64,000 bases of DNA from positions 1 to 64,000 of the forward strand of contig NZ_JAQMFS010000075.1 in NCBI RefSeq assembly GCF_028308085.1, written 5' to 3'. The notes beneath the pieces were generated by a model. The model was not told the DNA's origin. It made no database searches and saw nothing but the letters and a program-made list of their open reading frames with translations. This document shows positions 25,353-35,213 of this stretch, piece after piece. Numbering within the stretch: the stretch's first letter is position 1; each line of letters starts with the position of its first letter. The stretch is from Gemella haemolysans (GTDB taxonomy: Bacteria > Bacillota > Bacilli > Staphylococcales > Gemellaceae). The position numbers were made by a program, and so were the translations under genes.

Positions 25353-25364
25353 TTGTAAATACAA
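25353..25364 (+). promoter_or_regulatory. Putative GntR/TreR-type operator
   Basis: The perfect half-sites TTGTA and TACAA with a 2-base centre lie between the -10 box and the malQ start codon. They resemble known TreR operators and are placed to block transcription. Assignment to the adjacent regulator is inference. Confidence 0.55.
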
Positions 25365-25391
25365 GTTAAAAGTATGACGGAGGGAAATAGA

Positions 25392-26882
25392 ATGACAAAA
25401 CGTTCAAGTGGTGTATTGATGCATATCACATCATTACCAGGTGAGTTTGGTATAGGAACTTTTGGTAAAAGCGCATATGATTTCGTTGATTTCTTAGAAG
25501 AAACAAAACAAACATATTGGCAAATTTTACCATTAACAACTACAAGTTATGGGGATTCACCTTATCAAAGTTTCTCAGCTGTAGCAGGGAATTTAAACCT
25601 AATCGATTTTTCTTTATTAAAAGAAGAAGGATTATTAGAAGAAAGTGATTACTCAAATGTTAACTTTGGAGAAAATCCTGAAAAAATAGATTATGCTTTA
25701 TTATTTGAAGTTAGAAGACCAATTTTAGAAAAAGCTGTTGCTAACACTGCAAAATATAGCAATGTATTAGCTGAGATAGAAGAATTCGAAAAAGACAACT
25801 CAAGTTGGTTAGCTGATTATGCTGAATATATGGCAATTAAAGAAAGTTTCGGATATCAAAGTTTTATTCACTGGGATGAAGATATTAAAAAAGGTGAAAA
25901 AGCCGCACGAGAAAAATATCGTACGGAGCTTCAAGATAGCATAAGATACTACACAGTTACACAATACTTTTTCTTTAAACAATGGTTAGCATTAAAAGAA
26001 TATGCTAATGGTAAAGGAGTTAAAATCATTGGTGACATGCCAATCTATGTAAGTGCTGATAGTGTTGAAATGTGGACAATGCCAGAATTATTTAAAGTTG
26101 ATGATAACAATGAACCACTTTATGTAGCTGGATGTCCTGCAGATGACTTCAGTCCAACTGGACAACTTTGGGGTAATCCAATTTACGATTGGGAAAAACA
26201 CAAAGAACAAGGTTTCTCATGGTGGATTTATCGAGTACAAGAAAGTTTTAAAATCTATGATGTACTTCGTATAGATCACTTCAAAGGATTCTCTGATTTT
26301 TGGCAAATTGATAAAGATGCTGAAAATGCAGTAAATGGTACTTGGGAAGCTGGTCCAGGAATTGAATTATTCCAAAAAATTAAAGAACAATTAGGTGATT
26401 TACCAATTATCGCAGAAAATCTTGGATTTATTGATGAGAAAGCAGAAAAATTATTAGATGATTCTGGATATCCTGGAATGAAGATTCTTCAATTTGCTTT
26501 CCCAGGTGATGATAATCTAGATCGTCCACATCACTATACTCAAAATAGTGTTGCTTACACAGGAACACATGATAATGATGTAGTTAATGGATGGTATGAG
26601 AAATTGAGTGAGTCAGAACAAGAACTAGTTTCTGAATACTTAAATCGCCGTAATGATGAAACAATTACTGAAGCGATGATTAGAGGAATATACTCTTCAG
26701 TAAGTGATTATGCAATCGTAACAATGCAAGATTTATTAGATAAAGATGCAACAAGCAGAATGAATGTTCCATCAACAGTTGGAGGAAACTGGGAGTGGAG
26801 AATGCTTGCAGAAGATTTAACAGAAGAGAGAAAAGAATTTTTAAAAAATATTACAGTAAGATATTCAAGAGAGAGGGCATAA
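25392..26882 (+). CDS. malQ: 4-alpha-glucanotransferase (amylomaltase)
   Basis: Transfers glucan chains between maltodextrins and releases glucose, so it consumes maltose. The 496-residue GH77 protein starts [19 protein letters not shown]. Catalytic blocks are [14 protein letters not shown] (nucleophile Asp), PIIAENLG (acid Glu) and [10 protein letters not shown] (third Asp). The start at 25392 has GGAGGGAA in front; the ATG at 25374 lies before that site. It is the first gene of the operon, with one base between its stop codon and the phosphorylase ATG. Confidence 0.95.
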   Translation: MTKRSSGVLMHITSLPGEFGIGTFGKSAYDFVDFLEETKQTYWQILPLTTTSYGDSPYQSFSAVAGNLNLIDFSLLKEEGLLEESDYSNVNFGENPEKIDYALLFEVRRPILEKAVANTAKYSNVLAEIEEFEKDNSSWLADYAEYMAIKESFGYQSFIHWDEDIKKGEKAAREKYRTELQDSIRYYTVTQYFFFKQWLALKEYANGKGVKIIGDMPIYVSADSVEMWTMPELFKVDDNNEPLYVAGCPADDFSPTGQLWGNPIYDWEKHKEQGFSWWIYRVQESFKIYDVLRIDHFKGFSDFWQIDKDAENAVNGTWEAGPGIELFQKIKEQLGDLPIIAENLGFIDEKAEKLLDDSGYPGMKILQFAFPGDDNLDRPHHYTQNSVAYTGTHDNDVVNGWYEKLSESEQELVSEYLNRRNDETITEAMIRGIYSSVSDYAIVTMQDLLDKDATSRMNVPSTVGGNWEWRMLAEDLTEERKEFLKNITVRYSRERA

Positions 26883-26883
26883 A

Positions 26884-29142
26884 ATGACATTCACTAAATA
26901 TGTATTGGATAAAACAAATAAAGAACTTAGTACATTAGAAAACAAAGAAATTTATAAACAATTATTAAACTATGTTAAAGATGAAGCTGACAAAAAAGCT
27001 TTAAATAGTGATAAGAAAAAAGTTTACTATATTTCAGCTGAATTTTTAATTGGTAAACTTTTATCAAACAACTTAATCAACTTAGGTATTTATGAAGAAA
27101 TTGAAAAAGAATTAAAAGCTGCTAACAAACGTCTTAGTGATGTAGAAGAAGCTGAATTAGAACCTTCATTAGGTAACGGTGGTCTTGGACGTTTAGCATC
27201 ATGCTTCATCGACTCAATTTCATCATTAGGAATCACTGGTGATGGAGTTGGATTAAACTACCACTGTGGTTTATTCAGACAAGTGTTTGTTAAAAATGAA
27301 CAACATGCTGAGCCAAACTTCTGGATTGAAGATGATTCATGGCTAAGAGATACTGATGTTAAATATACAGTACCTTTCAAAAACTTCAACCTAACTTCAA
27401 CATTAAAAAGAATTGATGTATTAGGATACAAAAAAGATACTAAAAACTATCTAAACCTATTCGATATTGATTCAATTGATAGCAGTATCATTGAAAAAGG
27501 AATTTCATTTGATAAAACTGAAATTGCGAAAAACTTAACATTATTCTTGTATCCAGATGATAGTGATAAAAATGGTGAATTACTACGTATTTACCAACAA
27601 TACTTCATGGTATCAAATGCTGCTCAACTGATTTTAGATGAAGCAATTGCTAAAGGAAGTAATGTTCACGACTTATACGAATATGCATATGTTCAAATTA
27701 ACGATACTCACCCAAGTATGGTAATTCCTGAATTAATTCGTTTACTAACTGAAAAACACGGAATTGAATTTGAAGAAGCATACACAATTGTTCAAAAAAT
27801 GACTGGTTACACTAACCACACTATCTTAGCTGAGGCATTAGAAAAATGGCCATTAGCATACTTAGAAGAAGTAGTGCCACACTTAGTAACAATCATCAAA
27901 CAATTAGATGCTGTTATTAGAGAAAAATATGAAGGTGAAGATATTCAAATCATCGATAAAGACGATAGAGTACACATGGCAAACATGGATATTCACTTCT
28001 CTAACAGTGTAAACGGGGTTGCATACTTACACACTGAAATTCTTAAAAACTCTGAATTAAAACACTTCTATGAATTATATCCAGAGAAATTTAATAACAA
28101 AACTAATGGTATTACATTCAGACGTTGGTTAGAATTTTCTAACAGACCATTAGCAGCCTACTTAAAAGAACTAATTGGTGATGAGTACTTAACTGATGCA
28201 ACTAAATTAGAAAAATTACTAGCATTTGTTGATAGTAAAGAAGTAGCAGCGAAATTAGAAGAAATTAAACACGAGAACAAACTAGTTCTTAAAGAATACC
28301 TAAAAGAAACTCAAGGTATTGAATTAGACGAAAATAGTATTATTGATACTCAAATCAAGAGATTCCACGAATATAAACGTCAACAAATGAACGCTTTATA
28401 TGTAATCAAAAAATACTTAGATATCAAAAATGGTAAATTACCTGAAAGAAAAATTACAGTATTCTTCGGTGGTAAAGCAGCACCAGCATATATTATAGCT
28501 CAAGATATCATTCACTTAATTCTATGTCTATCAGAATTAATTAACAATGATCCAGAAGTTAACAAATACTTAAACGTATTCTTAGTTGAAAACTATAATG
28601 TAAGTGTTGCAGAAAAATTAATTCCAGCAACTGATATCTCTGAACAAATCTCATTAGCTTCTAAAGAAGCAAGTGGAACTGGTAACATGAAATTCATGTT
28701 AAACGGAGCTCTAACATTAGGAACTCTAGATGGAGCAAACGTGGAAATCGATGAGTTAGTTGGACGTGAAAATATCTACATCTTCGGTAAAGAAAGTGAT
28801 GAAATTATCAAACTTTACGAAACTGCAGGATATGTGTCTAAAGAATACTATGAAAAAGATGGTGTTAAAGAAGTTGTAGACTTCATCGTTTCTAAAGACT
28901 TAGTTAAACTAGGAAATAAAGAAAGATTAGAAAGATTATACAATGAACTACTTAACAAAGACTGGTTCATGACACTTATTGACTTTGAAGAATATTACGC
29001 TAAGAAAGAAGAAATGTTAGCAGATTACGAAAACCGTGAATTATGGCTGAAAAAAGTTATTGCGAATATTGCAAAAGCTGGATTCTTCTCATCTGACCGT
29101 ACTATAGCTCAATACAACGAAGATATTTGGAACAAAAAATAA
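26884..29142 (+). CDS. glgP: Glycogen/maltodextrin phosphorylase
   Basis: Phosphorolysis of alpha-1,4-glucans to glucose 1-phosphate. The 752-residue GT35 protein has [16 protein letters not shown] near the N-terminus and the pyridoxal phosphate site in [28 protein letters not shown]. It follows malQ directly; GAGAGGG lies at the end of malQ. No glycogen synthesis genes are nearby, so use as a maltodextrin phosphorylase is more likely than glycogen breakdown. Confidence 0.95.
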   Translation: MTFTKYVLDKTNKELSTLENKEIYKQLLNYVKDEADKKALNSDKKKVYYISAEFLIGKLLSNNLINLGIYEEIEKELKAANKRLSDVEEAELEPSLGNGGLGRLASCFIDSISSLGITGDGVGLNYHCGLFRQVFVKNEQHAEPNFWIEDDSWLRDTDVKYTVPFKNFNLTSTLKRIDVLGYKKDTKNYLNLFDIDSIDSSIIEKGISFDKTEIAKNLTLFLYPDDSDKNGELLRIYQQYFMVSNAAQLILDEAIAKGSNVHDLYEYAYVQINDTHPSMVIPELIRLLTEKHGIEFEEAYTIVQKMTGYTNHTILAEALEKWPLAYLEEVVPHLVTIIKQLDAVIREKYEGEDIQIIDKDDRVHMANMDIHFSNSVNGVAYLHTEILKNSELKHFYELYPEKFNNKTNGITFRRWLEFSNRPLAAYLKELIGDEYLTDATKLEKLLAFVDSKEVAAKLEEIKHENKLVLKEYLKETQGIELDENSIIDTQIKRFHEYKRQQMNALYVIKKYLDIKNGKLPERKITVFFGGKAAPAYIIAQDIIHLILCLSELINNDPEVNKYLNVFLVENYNVSVAEKLIPATDISEQISLASKEASGTGNMKFMLNGALTLGTLDGANVEIDELVGRENIYIFGKESDEIIKLYETAGYVSKEYYEKDGVKEVVDFIVSKDLVKLGNKERLERLYNELLNKDWFMTLIDFEEYYAKKEEMLADYENRELWLKKVIANIAKAGFFSSDRTIAQYNEDIWNKK

Positions 29143-29167
29143 TAAATAAAGAAGTGGGGAACATAGC

Positions 29168-29962
29168 ATGAAACTATTAACGATTAATGTACATAGTTGG
29201 TTAGAAGAAAATCAACTTGAAAAATTAAATATCTTGGCAAAAACTATTGTGGAGAAAAAATACGATGTTGTTGCCATGCAAGAAGTAAATCAATTGATTA
29301 ATAGTGCAGATGTTTACCAAGGAATAAAAGAAGATAACTTCGGAAAATTATTACTAGATAAAATTAGAGAATATGGAGAAGAAGGATACAGTTACTACTG
29401 GACTTATTCTCACATAGGATTTGATAAATTCGAAGAAGGTTTAGCAATACTCGCTAAAGGTGAAGTTGTTGCCGTAGAGGATTTTTACTGTACGGCACAA
29501 CAAACCGTAACTTCTATCGAATCAAGAAAAATTTTAAAAGTCGATCTTAAAATAAATGATGAGATCGTAGAATTTTACAGTTGTCATATGAATTTGCCAA
29601 CTTGTAAAGGGGAAGACATAGATCAAAATCTTAGCAACCTAATTAATTATACAGATAACAATAATCTTAAAGTTTTCATGGGAGATTTCAATACAGATTA
29701 TTTCCATCAAGTAGACGATTATAAGAGAATACTTGATAAAGGGTTATATGATACTTATGAATTAGCCGAGAAAAAAGACGGGGGAGTTACCGTATATAAA
29801 AATATAAGTGGTTGGGAAGATTCTATGTGTCAGAAAAAATTGGATTATGTATTTATTAATAGAAAATTAGATGTAAAAGAAAGTTTTGTTATATTTAATG
29901 ATGAAAATTATCCAATTATTTCTGATCATAATGGCTTAGAAGTAACATTAGCAGAAAAATAA
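29168..29962 (+). CDS. mapP: EEP-fold phosphatase, probable maltose 6'-phosphate phosphatase
   Basis: A 264-residue member of the endonuclease/exonuclease/phosphatase (DNase I-like) fold. Metal and catalytic residues are visible: Asn in TINVHSW, Glu in MQEVNQ, His in CHMNLP, Asp/Asn in MGDFNTD and the Asp-His pair in ISDHNGL. It lies between the phosphorylase and a PTS IICB gene. In Enterococcus faecalis a gene of this type beside the maltose PTS encodes MapP, which dephosphorylates maltose 6'-phosphate. Context here supports the same role, because the PTS product must be dephosphorylated before MalQ can use it. The substrate is inferred, not read. Confidence 0.75.
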   Translation: MKLLTINVHSWLEENQLEKLNILAKTIVEKKYDVVAMQEVNQLINSADVYQGIKEDNFGKLLLDKIREYGEEGYSYYWTYSHIGFDKFEEGLAILAKGEVVAVEDFYCTAQQTVTSIESRKILKVDLKINDEIVEFYSCHMNLPTCKGEDIDQNLSNLINYTDNNNLKVFMGDFNTDYFHQVDDYKRILDKGLYDTYELAEKKDGGVTVYKNISGWEDSMCQKKLDYVFINRKLDVKESFVIFNDENYPIISDHNGLEVTLAEK

Positions 29963-29980
29963 AAAAGGAGGAAAAATGTT

Positions 29981-31567
29981 ATGTTACAAAAAATTCAGCG
30001 CTTTGGAGGCGCGATGTTAATGCCATCTATTTTATTCGCATTCTTCGGATTAGTAGTTGGATTAACTTCAATCTTAAAAAACCCTAACCTAGTAGGGAGC
30101 ATCGCGACAGAAGGTACTCTTTGGTACAACTTCTGGTTCGTAGTAGAGCAAGGAGGATGGACTATCTTTAACCAAATGCCAGTAGTATTCGCACTTGGTA
30201 TTCCAATCGGTCTTGCTAAAAAAGCAAATGGTCGTGCAGCATTAGAAGCGTTCTTAATCTACATGGTTTATAACTACTTCATCAACGGATTCTTAACTCA
30301 ATTCAAATTCTTTGGTGTAGATGTAACGCCTGCCCTTAAATTACCTACAGGTATTACAAGAATCGCTGGAGCAATTACTTTAGATACTTCAATCATTGGA
30401 TCTATCGTTATTGCATCTATCTCAGTATGGATTCACAACAAATACTTCGATAAAAAACTTCCTGAATTATTAGGAATTTTCCAAGGATCAACATTCGTAA
30501 TCTTAGTAGGATTCCTTATCATGATTCCAGCTGCTTTCTTAACAGCTCTATTATGGCCAAAAGTTCAATTAGGAATTGCTGCTTTACAAGGATTCTTAAA
30601 AGTATCAGGAGTTGCGGGAGTATTCACTTACACATTCCTAGAAAGAATTTTAATCCCAACAGGATTACACCACTTCATCTATGGGCCATTCATGTTTGGA
30701 CCAGCAGTAGTAGAAAATGGAATCACAGCTTACTGGGTACAACACATTCACGAGTTCTCTCAAAGCTCAACTCCATTAAAAGAGTTATTCCCTCAAGGTG
30801 GATTCTCATTGCACGGTAACTCAAAAGTATTTGGATTACCAGCAGCAGCTTTAGCTATGTATGTAACAGCTAAAGACAGCAAGAAAAAAGTTGTAGCAGG
30901 GTTATTAATCCCAGCAGCACTTACTGGTTTCTTAACAGGGATCACTGAACCAATCGAGTTCACATTCTTATTCGCAGCACCAGTATTATTCGCTACTCAC
31001 GCAGTATTAGGTGCATTAATGTCAGCAACTATGTATCAATTTGGAGTTGTAGGTAACTTCGGAAGTGGATTAATCGACTTCTTAGCTCTTAACTGGTTAC
31101 CAATGTTCAAAAACCACTCTTCACAAATGTTCATTCAAATCGGAATTGGATTAGTATTCTCTGTAATCTACTTCTTAGTATTTAGATTCTTAATCCTTAA
31201 ATTCCAATTAAACACACCTGGACGTGAAGCAGATGATGCTGAAACTAAACTTTACTCTAAACAAGAGTACCGTGAAAAAGGTAAAGAAGCAGCTAAACCA
31301 GAAGTTAAAGATGATGCAGCTACTCACGATGATCAAGCTCTTATCATTCTTGAAGGTTTAGGTGGTAAAGACAACATCGTAGACGTTACTAACTGTGTAA
31401 CAAGACTACGTGTTAACGTTAAAGACGAAAGCCTAGTTAAAGGTGATGAATTCTTAAAACGTTCTGGAGCTCTTGGAGTTGCTCGTAACGGTAAAGCTAT
31501 TCAAGTAATCATCGGATTCTCTGTAGGACAAGTTAGAGAAGCTTTCGAAAAAGAATTACACAAATAA
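29981..31567 (+). CDS. PTS transporter subunit IICB, maltose/alpha-glucoside type
   Basis: Uptake and phosphorylation of an alpha-glucoside, probably maltose. The 528-residue protein has an N-terminal IIC membrane domain of the glucose superfamily (about 1-410; EKI-like LERILIPTGLHHFIYGPF and GITEPIEFTFLF motifs), an Ala/Lys/Asp linker, and a C-terminal IIB domain (about 445-528) with the phospho-Cys in VTNCVTRLRV. There is no IIA domain, so it needs a separate EIIA of the glucose type. It is the last gene of the malQ operon, with AAAAGGAGGAAA ahead and a terminator behind. Confidence 0.93.
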   Translation: MLQKIQRFGGAMLMPSILFAFFGLVVGLTSILKNPNLVGSIATEGTLWYNFWFVVEQGGWTIFNQMPVVFALGIPIGLAKKANGRAALEAFLIYMVYNYFINGFLTQFKFFGVDVTPALKLPTGITRIAGAITLDTSIIGSIVIASISVWIHNKYFDKKLPELLGIFQGSTFVILVGFLIMIPAAFLTALLWPKVQLGIAALQGFLKVSGVAGVFTYTFLERILIPTGLHHFIYGPFMFGPAVVENGITAYWVQHIHEFSQSSTPLKELFPQGGFSLHGNSKVFGLPAAALAMYVTAKDSKKKVVAGLLIPAALTGFLTGITEPIEFTFLFAAPVLFATHAVLGALMSATMYQFGVVGNFGSGLIDFLALNWLPMFKNHSSQMFIQIGIGLVFSVIYFLVFRFLILKFQLNTPGREADDAETKLYSKQEYREKGKEAAKPEVKDDAATHDDQALIILEGLGGKDNIVDVTNCVTRLRVNVKDESLVKGDEFLKRSGALGVARNGKAIQVIIGFSVGQVREAFEKELHK

Positions 31568-31583
31568 GCCTATTATGACAGAA

Positions 31584-31618
31584 AAAAGAAATTGACGTAA
31601 AAGTCAGTTTCTTTTTTT
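31584..31618 (+). terminator. Terminator of the malQ operon
   Basis: Stem AAAAGAAATTGAC/GTCAGTTTCTTTTTTT with loop GTAAAA and T7. Confidence 0.88.
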
Positions 31619-31972
31619 GTATATTAATATTTAGATTTTAGAGAACTATAAACTAAATAGTATTAGTTCAATAAGTTTAAAATCTAAATTTACTAATCGG
31701 GGATGATCCAAAAGTCCTAAATTTTAACAAGGTTTATATGAAAATTTAAAGATGCAGTGGTTTATTAATATCTAAATTTGCTTTATAAAAGCTTTTTTGA
31801 TATCTAATAAACTGTGTGGAGGCGACTCTACAAAATCGACTTCTTCGAAATCACGATTTTGAGTCACTCCCATATTTTAGGTATAAGTAGTTACTAGTTA
31901 AATAGTGATGTATGTGTTTTAAGACTAATAGTTATATTATTTAAAAGAAGCTGGTAATAATAATTGAGATAA
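31619..31972. other. Intergenic region carrying dispersed element copy B
   Basis: No gene is supported. Besides the repeat copy (31701-31872) only AT-rich filler is seen. Confidence 0.6.
31701..31872 (+). repeat. Dispersed 3'-end element, copy B
   Basis: Aligns over its whole length with copy A (4438-4612): ATCCAAAAGTCCTAA leader, GATGCAGTGG, the hairpin around ATATCTAAAT...TTGATATCTAAT, and the terminal hairpin GGAGGCGACTC/GAGTCACTCC. The T-run after the final stem is broken (CATATTTT), so this copy is probably a weaker terminator. It lies about 130 bases beyond the operon end and is preceded by a separate working terminator. Confidence 0.75.
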
Positions 31973-32008
31973 AAAAATACTTGGTAAACAATGTCTACCA
32001 AGTATTTT
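31973..32008 (-). terminator. Terminator of the metN-metI-metQ-metQ operon
   Basis: Arms AAAAATACTTGGTA/TACCAAGTATTTT. On the minus strand the stem runs into TTTTTTT. It lies 10 bases past the stop codon of the last binding-protein gene. Confidence 0.87.
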
Positions 32009-32017
32009 CACTATATA

Positions 32018-32848
32018 TTAGAACGCTGGAGTAGCGTGTCCTTTTGGTTTAAGTTCTTTGTTGATGTAATCTTTAATTTTTTCACTTGCTAATGCTTTTT
32101 TAACTGCTTGAACTTTAGCATCGTCTTTGTTATCTTCACGAGCAACAAGTGAGACAGCGAATGTTGAGTCTCCTTCTTTTTCAAAAGCTAGACCATTTTT
32201 GTCAGGAGTTAATCCTAATTTAGAGATGTAAGTTGGGTAGTTAAATACTAAATCTTTTTCATTGTATGCTTCGTTAAGGTTTAGTAAGCTTACTTTAGTA
32301 AATTTAAGGTGTTTTGGATTATCTTTGATATCTGCTTCTGTTACTGTAAAGCTATTTGGATCTTTAAGAGTAATAACTTTAGCGTGATCTAATAAACGTA
32401 AAGCACGAGCTAAGTTTGTTGGATCTGAAGGGATAGCTACATCAGCACCATCTTTAAGATCTTTGATATCTTTAAGAGTTTTTGAGTAGAATGATACAGT
32501 CGCGTTGTAAATTGGTTGAATAGCTACAAGATGAGCATTATTTTTTTTGTTAAATTGTTCCATGAATGGTCTGTGTTGGAAGAAGTTAGCATCAACTTCT
32601 TTATTGTTTAATGCAACGTTAGCTTGAACGTTATCAGAAACTTTAACGATTTCTAAGTTGTAACCTTCTTTTTTAAGATCATCTTTGATCATTTCTAACA
32701 TGTCTGTCATTGGAGAAGTGTGAGAAGCTACTTTTACAGTAACAGGTTCTTTCTTCTCTTCTTTTTTAGTTTCAGTTTTGCTTGAACAAGCTGTTAAAAC
32801 TAATAATAATGCTGTTAAGCTAGCAATAAATGAAATTATTTTCTTCAT
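32018..32848 (-). CDS. metQ: NlpA/MetQ-family substrate-binding lipoprotein, paralog 2
   Basis: A 276-residue lipoprotein that delivers substrate, probably methionine, to the MetI/MetN-like transporter encoded upstream. The signal peptide ends LTACSS (lipid Cys about 21) and is followed by a Lys/Glu linker. The NlpA core includes EIVKVSDNVQANVALNNKEVDANFFQHRPF and VFNYPTYISKLGL. It is closely similar along its length to the preceding gene, so it arose by tandem duplication. A 90-base gap separates the two. AGGAGATAAA lies before the ATG. Confidence 0.88.
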   Translation of the reverse strand: MKKIISFIASLTALLLVLTACSSKTETKKEEKKEPVTVKVASHTSPMTDMLEMIKDDLKKEGYNLEIVKVSDNVQANVALNNKEVDANFFQHRPFMEQFNKKNNAHLVAIQPIYNATVSFYSKTLKDIKDLKDGADVAIPSDPTNLARALRLLDHAKVITLKDPNSFTVTEADIKDNPKHLKFTKVSLLNLNEAYNEKDLVFNYPTYISKLGLTPDKNGLAFEKEGDSTFAVSLVAREDNKDDAKVQAVKKALASEKIKDYINKELKPKGHATPAF

Positions 32849-32938
32849 TATTTTATCTCCTATTAAGTATATTTTTTATTTAGAGGTAAGGTTGTTGATT
32901 GTATTTATAGATTTTGGATTAGTAATAATATATATTTA

Positions 32939-33763
32939 TTAGAAAGCTGCAGTAGCTTTACCTTCGAAATTCTTTTGTAGGAAGTCTTTAACTTTTTGAC
33001 TAGTTAAAGCTTTTTTAACTGCTTGAATTTTAGCGTCGTCTTTGTTATCTTCACGAGCTGCAAGTACACCAGCGTATGTAAAGTCAGCTTTGTCTTCCAT
33101 TAGAAGTCCATCTTTCATTGGTGTAAGGTTTAATTTAGCAATATAAGTTGGGTAGTTGAAAACTAAATCTTTTTCTGCATATGCATCACTTAAGTTTAAA
33201 AGCCCAACTTCTGTAAATTTAAGATGTTTTGGATTATCTTTAATGTCTTTTACAGTAACGTTATAGCTGTTTGGATCATTTAATGTAATTAATCCACCGT
33301 GAGCTAATAATCTTAATGCACGAGCCATGTTTGATGCATCAGATGGAATAGCTACATCAGCACCATCTTTAAGATCTTTTATGTTTTTGACAGTTTTTGA
33401 GTAGAATGCTGGAATAGAATTATAAACTTTCGCCACAGCAACTAAGTTAGTTTTATTTTTTTCATTGTATTGTTTCATGAATGGTTCGTGTTGAAAGAAG
33501 TTAGCATCGACTTCTTTGTTTGCTAAAGCAACGTTAGCTTGAACATTATCAGATACTTTTACAATTTCAAGAGTGTATCCTTCTTTTTGTAAATCTTCTT
33601 TAACTAATTCTAACATATCAGTAAATGGTGGGACATGAGCAGCAACTTTAATAGTCTTGTCTTCTTTTTTTTCTTCTTTTTTATCGCTAGTTTTACTTGA
33701 ACATGCTGTTAACACAAGCACAAGCGCTAGTAGGCTAGCAACAATAGATAATACTTTCTTCAT
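32939..33763 (-). CDS. metQ: NlpA/MetQ-family substrate-binding lipoprotein, paralog 1
   Basis: A 274-residue paralog of the next gene, with lipobox LTACSS, linker KKEEKKEDK, and the NlpA core (EIVKVSDNVQANVALANKEVDANFFQHEPF). Differences from paralog 2 cluster at likely ligand-contact positions, such as HVPPFTDML against HTSPMTDML and MARALRLLAHGG against LARALRLLDHAK, hinting at altered specificity. Its AAGGAGAA ribosome binding site lies just past the permease stop codon, 4 bases away. Confidence 0.88.
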   Translation of the reverse strand: MKKVLSIVASLLALVLVLTACSSKTSDKKEEKKEDKTIKVAAHVPPFTDMLELVKEDLQKEGYTLEIVKVSDNVQANVALANKEVDANFFQHEPFMKQYNEKNKTNLVAVAKVYNSIPAFYSKTVKNIKDLKDGADVAIPSDASNMARALRLLAHGGLITLNDPNSYNVTVKDIKDNPKHLKFTEVGLLNLSDAYAEKDLVFNYPTYIAKLNLTPMKDGLLMEDKADFTYAGVLAAREDNKDDAKIQAVKKALTSQKVKDFLQKNFEGKATAAF

Positions 33764-33767
33764 TAAT

Positions 33768-34439
33768 CTATTTCTCCTTCTTGTTTGTAAAACGTTTAGC
33801 TAATCCATAACCTATAGATTGAATAATAAATACATATATAATAAATATTATTACTATTAAATACATTAGATCATAATTGTATTCCTGATACCCATATCTA
33901 AAGGCAAATTCTCCAAGACCACCAGCTCCAATTACACCCATTACAGTAGTATAAGCTAGTAAACTAATAGTAGTATAGGTGAATGATAAGATTAAGTTAT
34001 CCATTGTAGCAGGTAATAAGAAGTATCTAATAATTTGAATTTTAGTAGCTCCCATACTTATAGCTCTATCTACAATTTTTTTAGGAACATTAATTAATGC
34101 TTGTTCAACAAATCGAGCATAAATACTTACACCAACTAGTGTAAGAGGCAAGATTGCTGCAATATTTCCAAAAGATGTTTTAAATAGAAATCTATTTACA
34201 GGGATTAATATGAACACAAAAATTAGAAATGGAACACTACGTAGGGCATTAAGAGAAATGCTAAGTCCTTCATAAACTGCTCTATTTTTTAATAAATAAT
34301 CACGACTGAAAGCAAAAAGCATAATACCTAATGGTAGGGAAATGAAAAATACTGTTAACATTGAGTAAAGCATCATATAGTTTGTTTCCCAAAATGCTTT
34401 CATAATACCATCGTAATTGGCTTTAAATAAATCAATCAT
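33768..34439 (-). CDS. metI: MetI-like ABC transporter permease
   Basis: A 223-residue inner-membrane subunit with five or six hydrophobic segments and the cytoplasmic EAA loop VDRAISMGATKIQIIRYFLLP that docks to the ATPase. The GVIGAGGLGEFAFRYGYQEY stretch is typical of methionine-uptake (MUT) permeases. Its start codon overlaps the end of the ATPase gene by 8 bases. Substrate is probably methionine or a related compound, by family. Confidence 0.87.
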   Translation of the reverse strand: MIDLFKANYDGIMKAFWETNYMMLYSMLTVFFISLPLGIMLFAFSRDYLLKNRAVYEGLSISLNALRSVPFLIFVFILIPVNRFLFKTSFGNIAAILPLTLVGVSIYARFVEQALINVPKKIVDRAISMGATKIQIIRYFLLPATMDNLILSFTYTTISLLAYTTVMGVIGAGGLGEFAFRYGYQEYNYDLMYLIVIIFIIYVFIIQSIGYGLAKRFTNKKEK

Positions 34440-35166
34440 TTAATAAAAACTCCTTTACGTAGTTATAGTAATTACTGTCGTAATCGTCTTTTGCATTTTT
34501 ATTAGGTACGACAATATCTTTAATTGTAGAATCATCAATAACTACTACACGATCACAAAAGTTCTTAAGTAATGATAAACTGTGAGAAATCATAACTATT
34601 GAAATGTCAGTTGTTGTACGCAATTTATTTAATAGTGCAAATATTTCTTTTTCACTATTAGTATCTAATGCTGAACTGATTTCATCACAAAGTAGAACTT
34701 CTGGTTCTTGTAACAGTGCCATAGCGATAGCAACTTTTTGTTGTTCTCCACCACTTAGGCTCCCACAAAGACTATTTTTAAGTCTTGTGATATTCATGAA
34801 TTCAAGAATATCATCTATTTTCTTTTTATCAACAGAAACCTTATTTAATTTGTACACTAAACTCAAATGATAATATACGCTTTTGTTATCAATAAGATTA
34901 GAGTGTTGGAATATATAGGCTAGATTTTTTCTTGTATTTCTAAGGGTACTTGCATCCATATTTTTAATAGAAGAGTTTTTATAAAGAATATCTCCGCTAT
35001 CATATGAAACAATACCATTAATCATTTTAAGAATTGTACTTTTACCTGTACCATTTCTACCGATAATTCCAATAACTTCTTTTTTATTAATATCAAATGA
35101 TATATTTTCTAGTTTGAAGTTAGCGTCTTTATATTGTTTTGATACGTTTTTTAATTGAACTATCAT
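34432..35166 (-). CDS. metN: MetN-like ABC transporter ATPase without NIL domain
   Basis: A 244-residue ATPase: Walker A GRNGTGKST, Q-loop IFQHS, signature LSGGEQQKVAIA, Walker B VLLCDEISSALD, H-loop ISHS. Unlike the second MetN of this window (337 residues), it stops after the ATPase core and lacks the C-terminal NIL domain that senses methionine. Sequence is rather divergent, so a substrate other than methionine cannot be excluded. TTTGGAGGT is the ribosome binding site. It is the first gene of a four-gene operon. Confidence 0.83.
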   Translation of the reverse strand: MIVQLKNVSKQYKDANFKLENISFDINKKEVIGIIGRNGTGKSTILKMINGIVSYDSGDILYKNSSIKNMDASTLRNTRKNLAYIFQHSNLIDNKSVYYHLSLVYKLNKVSVDKKKIDDILEFMNITRLKNSLCGSLSGGEQQKVAIAMALLQEPEVLLCDEISSALDTNSEKEIFALLNKLRTTTDISIVMISHSLSLLKNFCDRVVVIDDSTIKDIVVPNKNAKDDYDSNYYNYVKEFLLND

Positions 35167-35184
35167 AATATACCTCCAAAGTAC

Positions 35185-35213
35185 ACTATACCACTTTCGG
35201 AAAAGGATTTCAA
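35185..35213 (-). promoter_or_regulatory. Promoter of the NlpA-type ABC operon
   Basis: On the minus strand TTGAAA (35208-35213) and TATAGT (35185-35190) are 17 bases apart, with the start codon about 20 bases downstream. No T-box, S-box or other riboswitch was seen between promoter and start codon. Confidence 0.75.
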
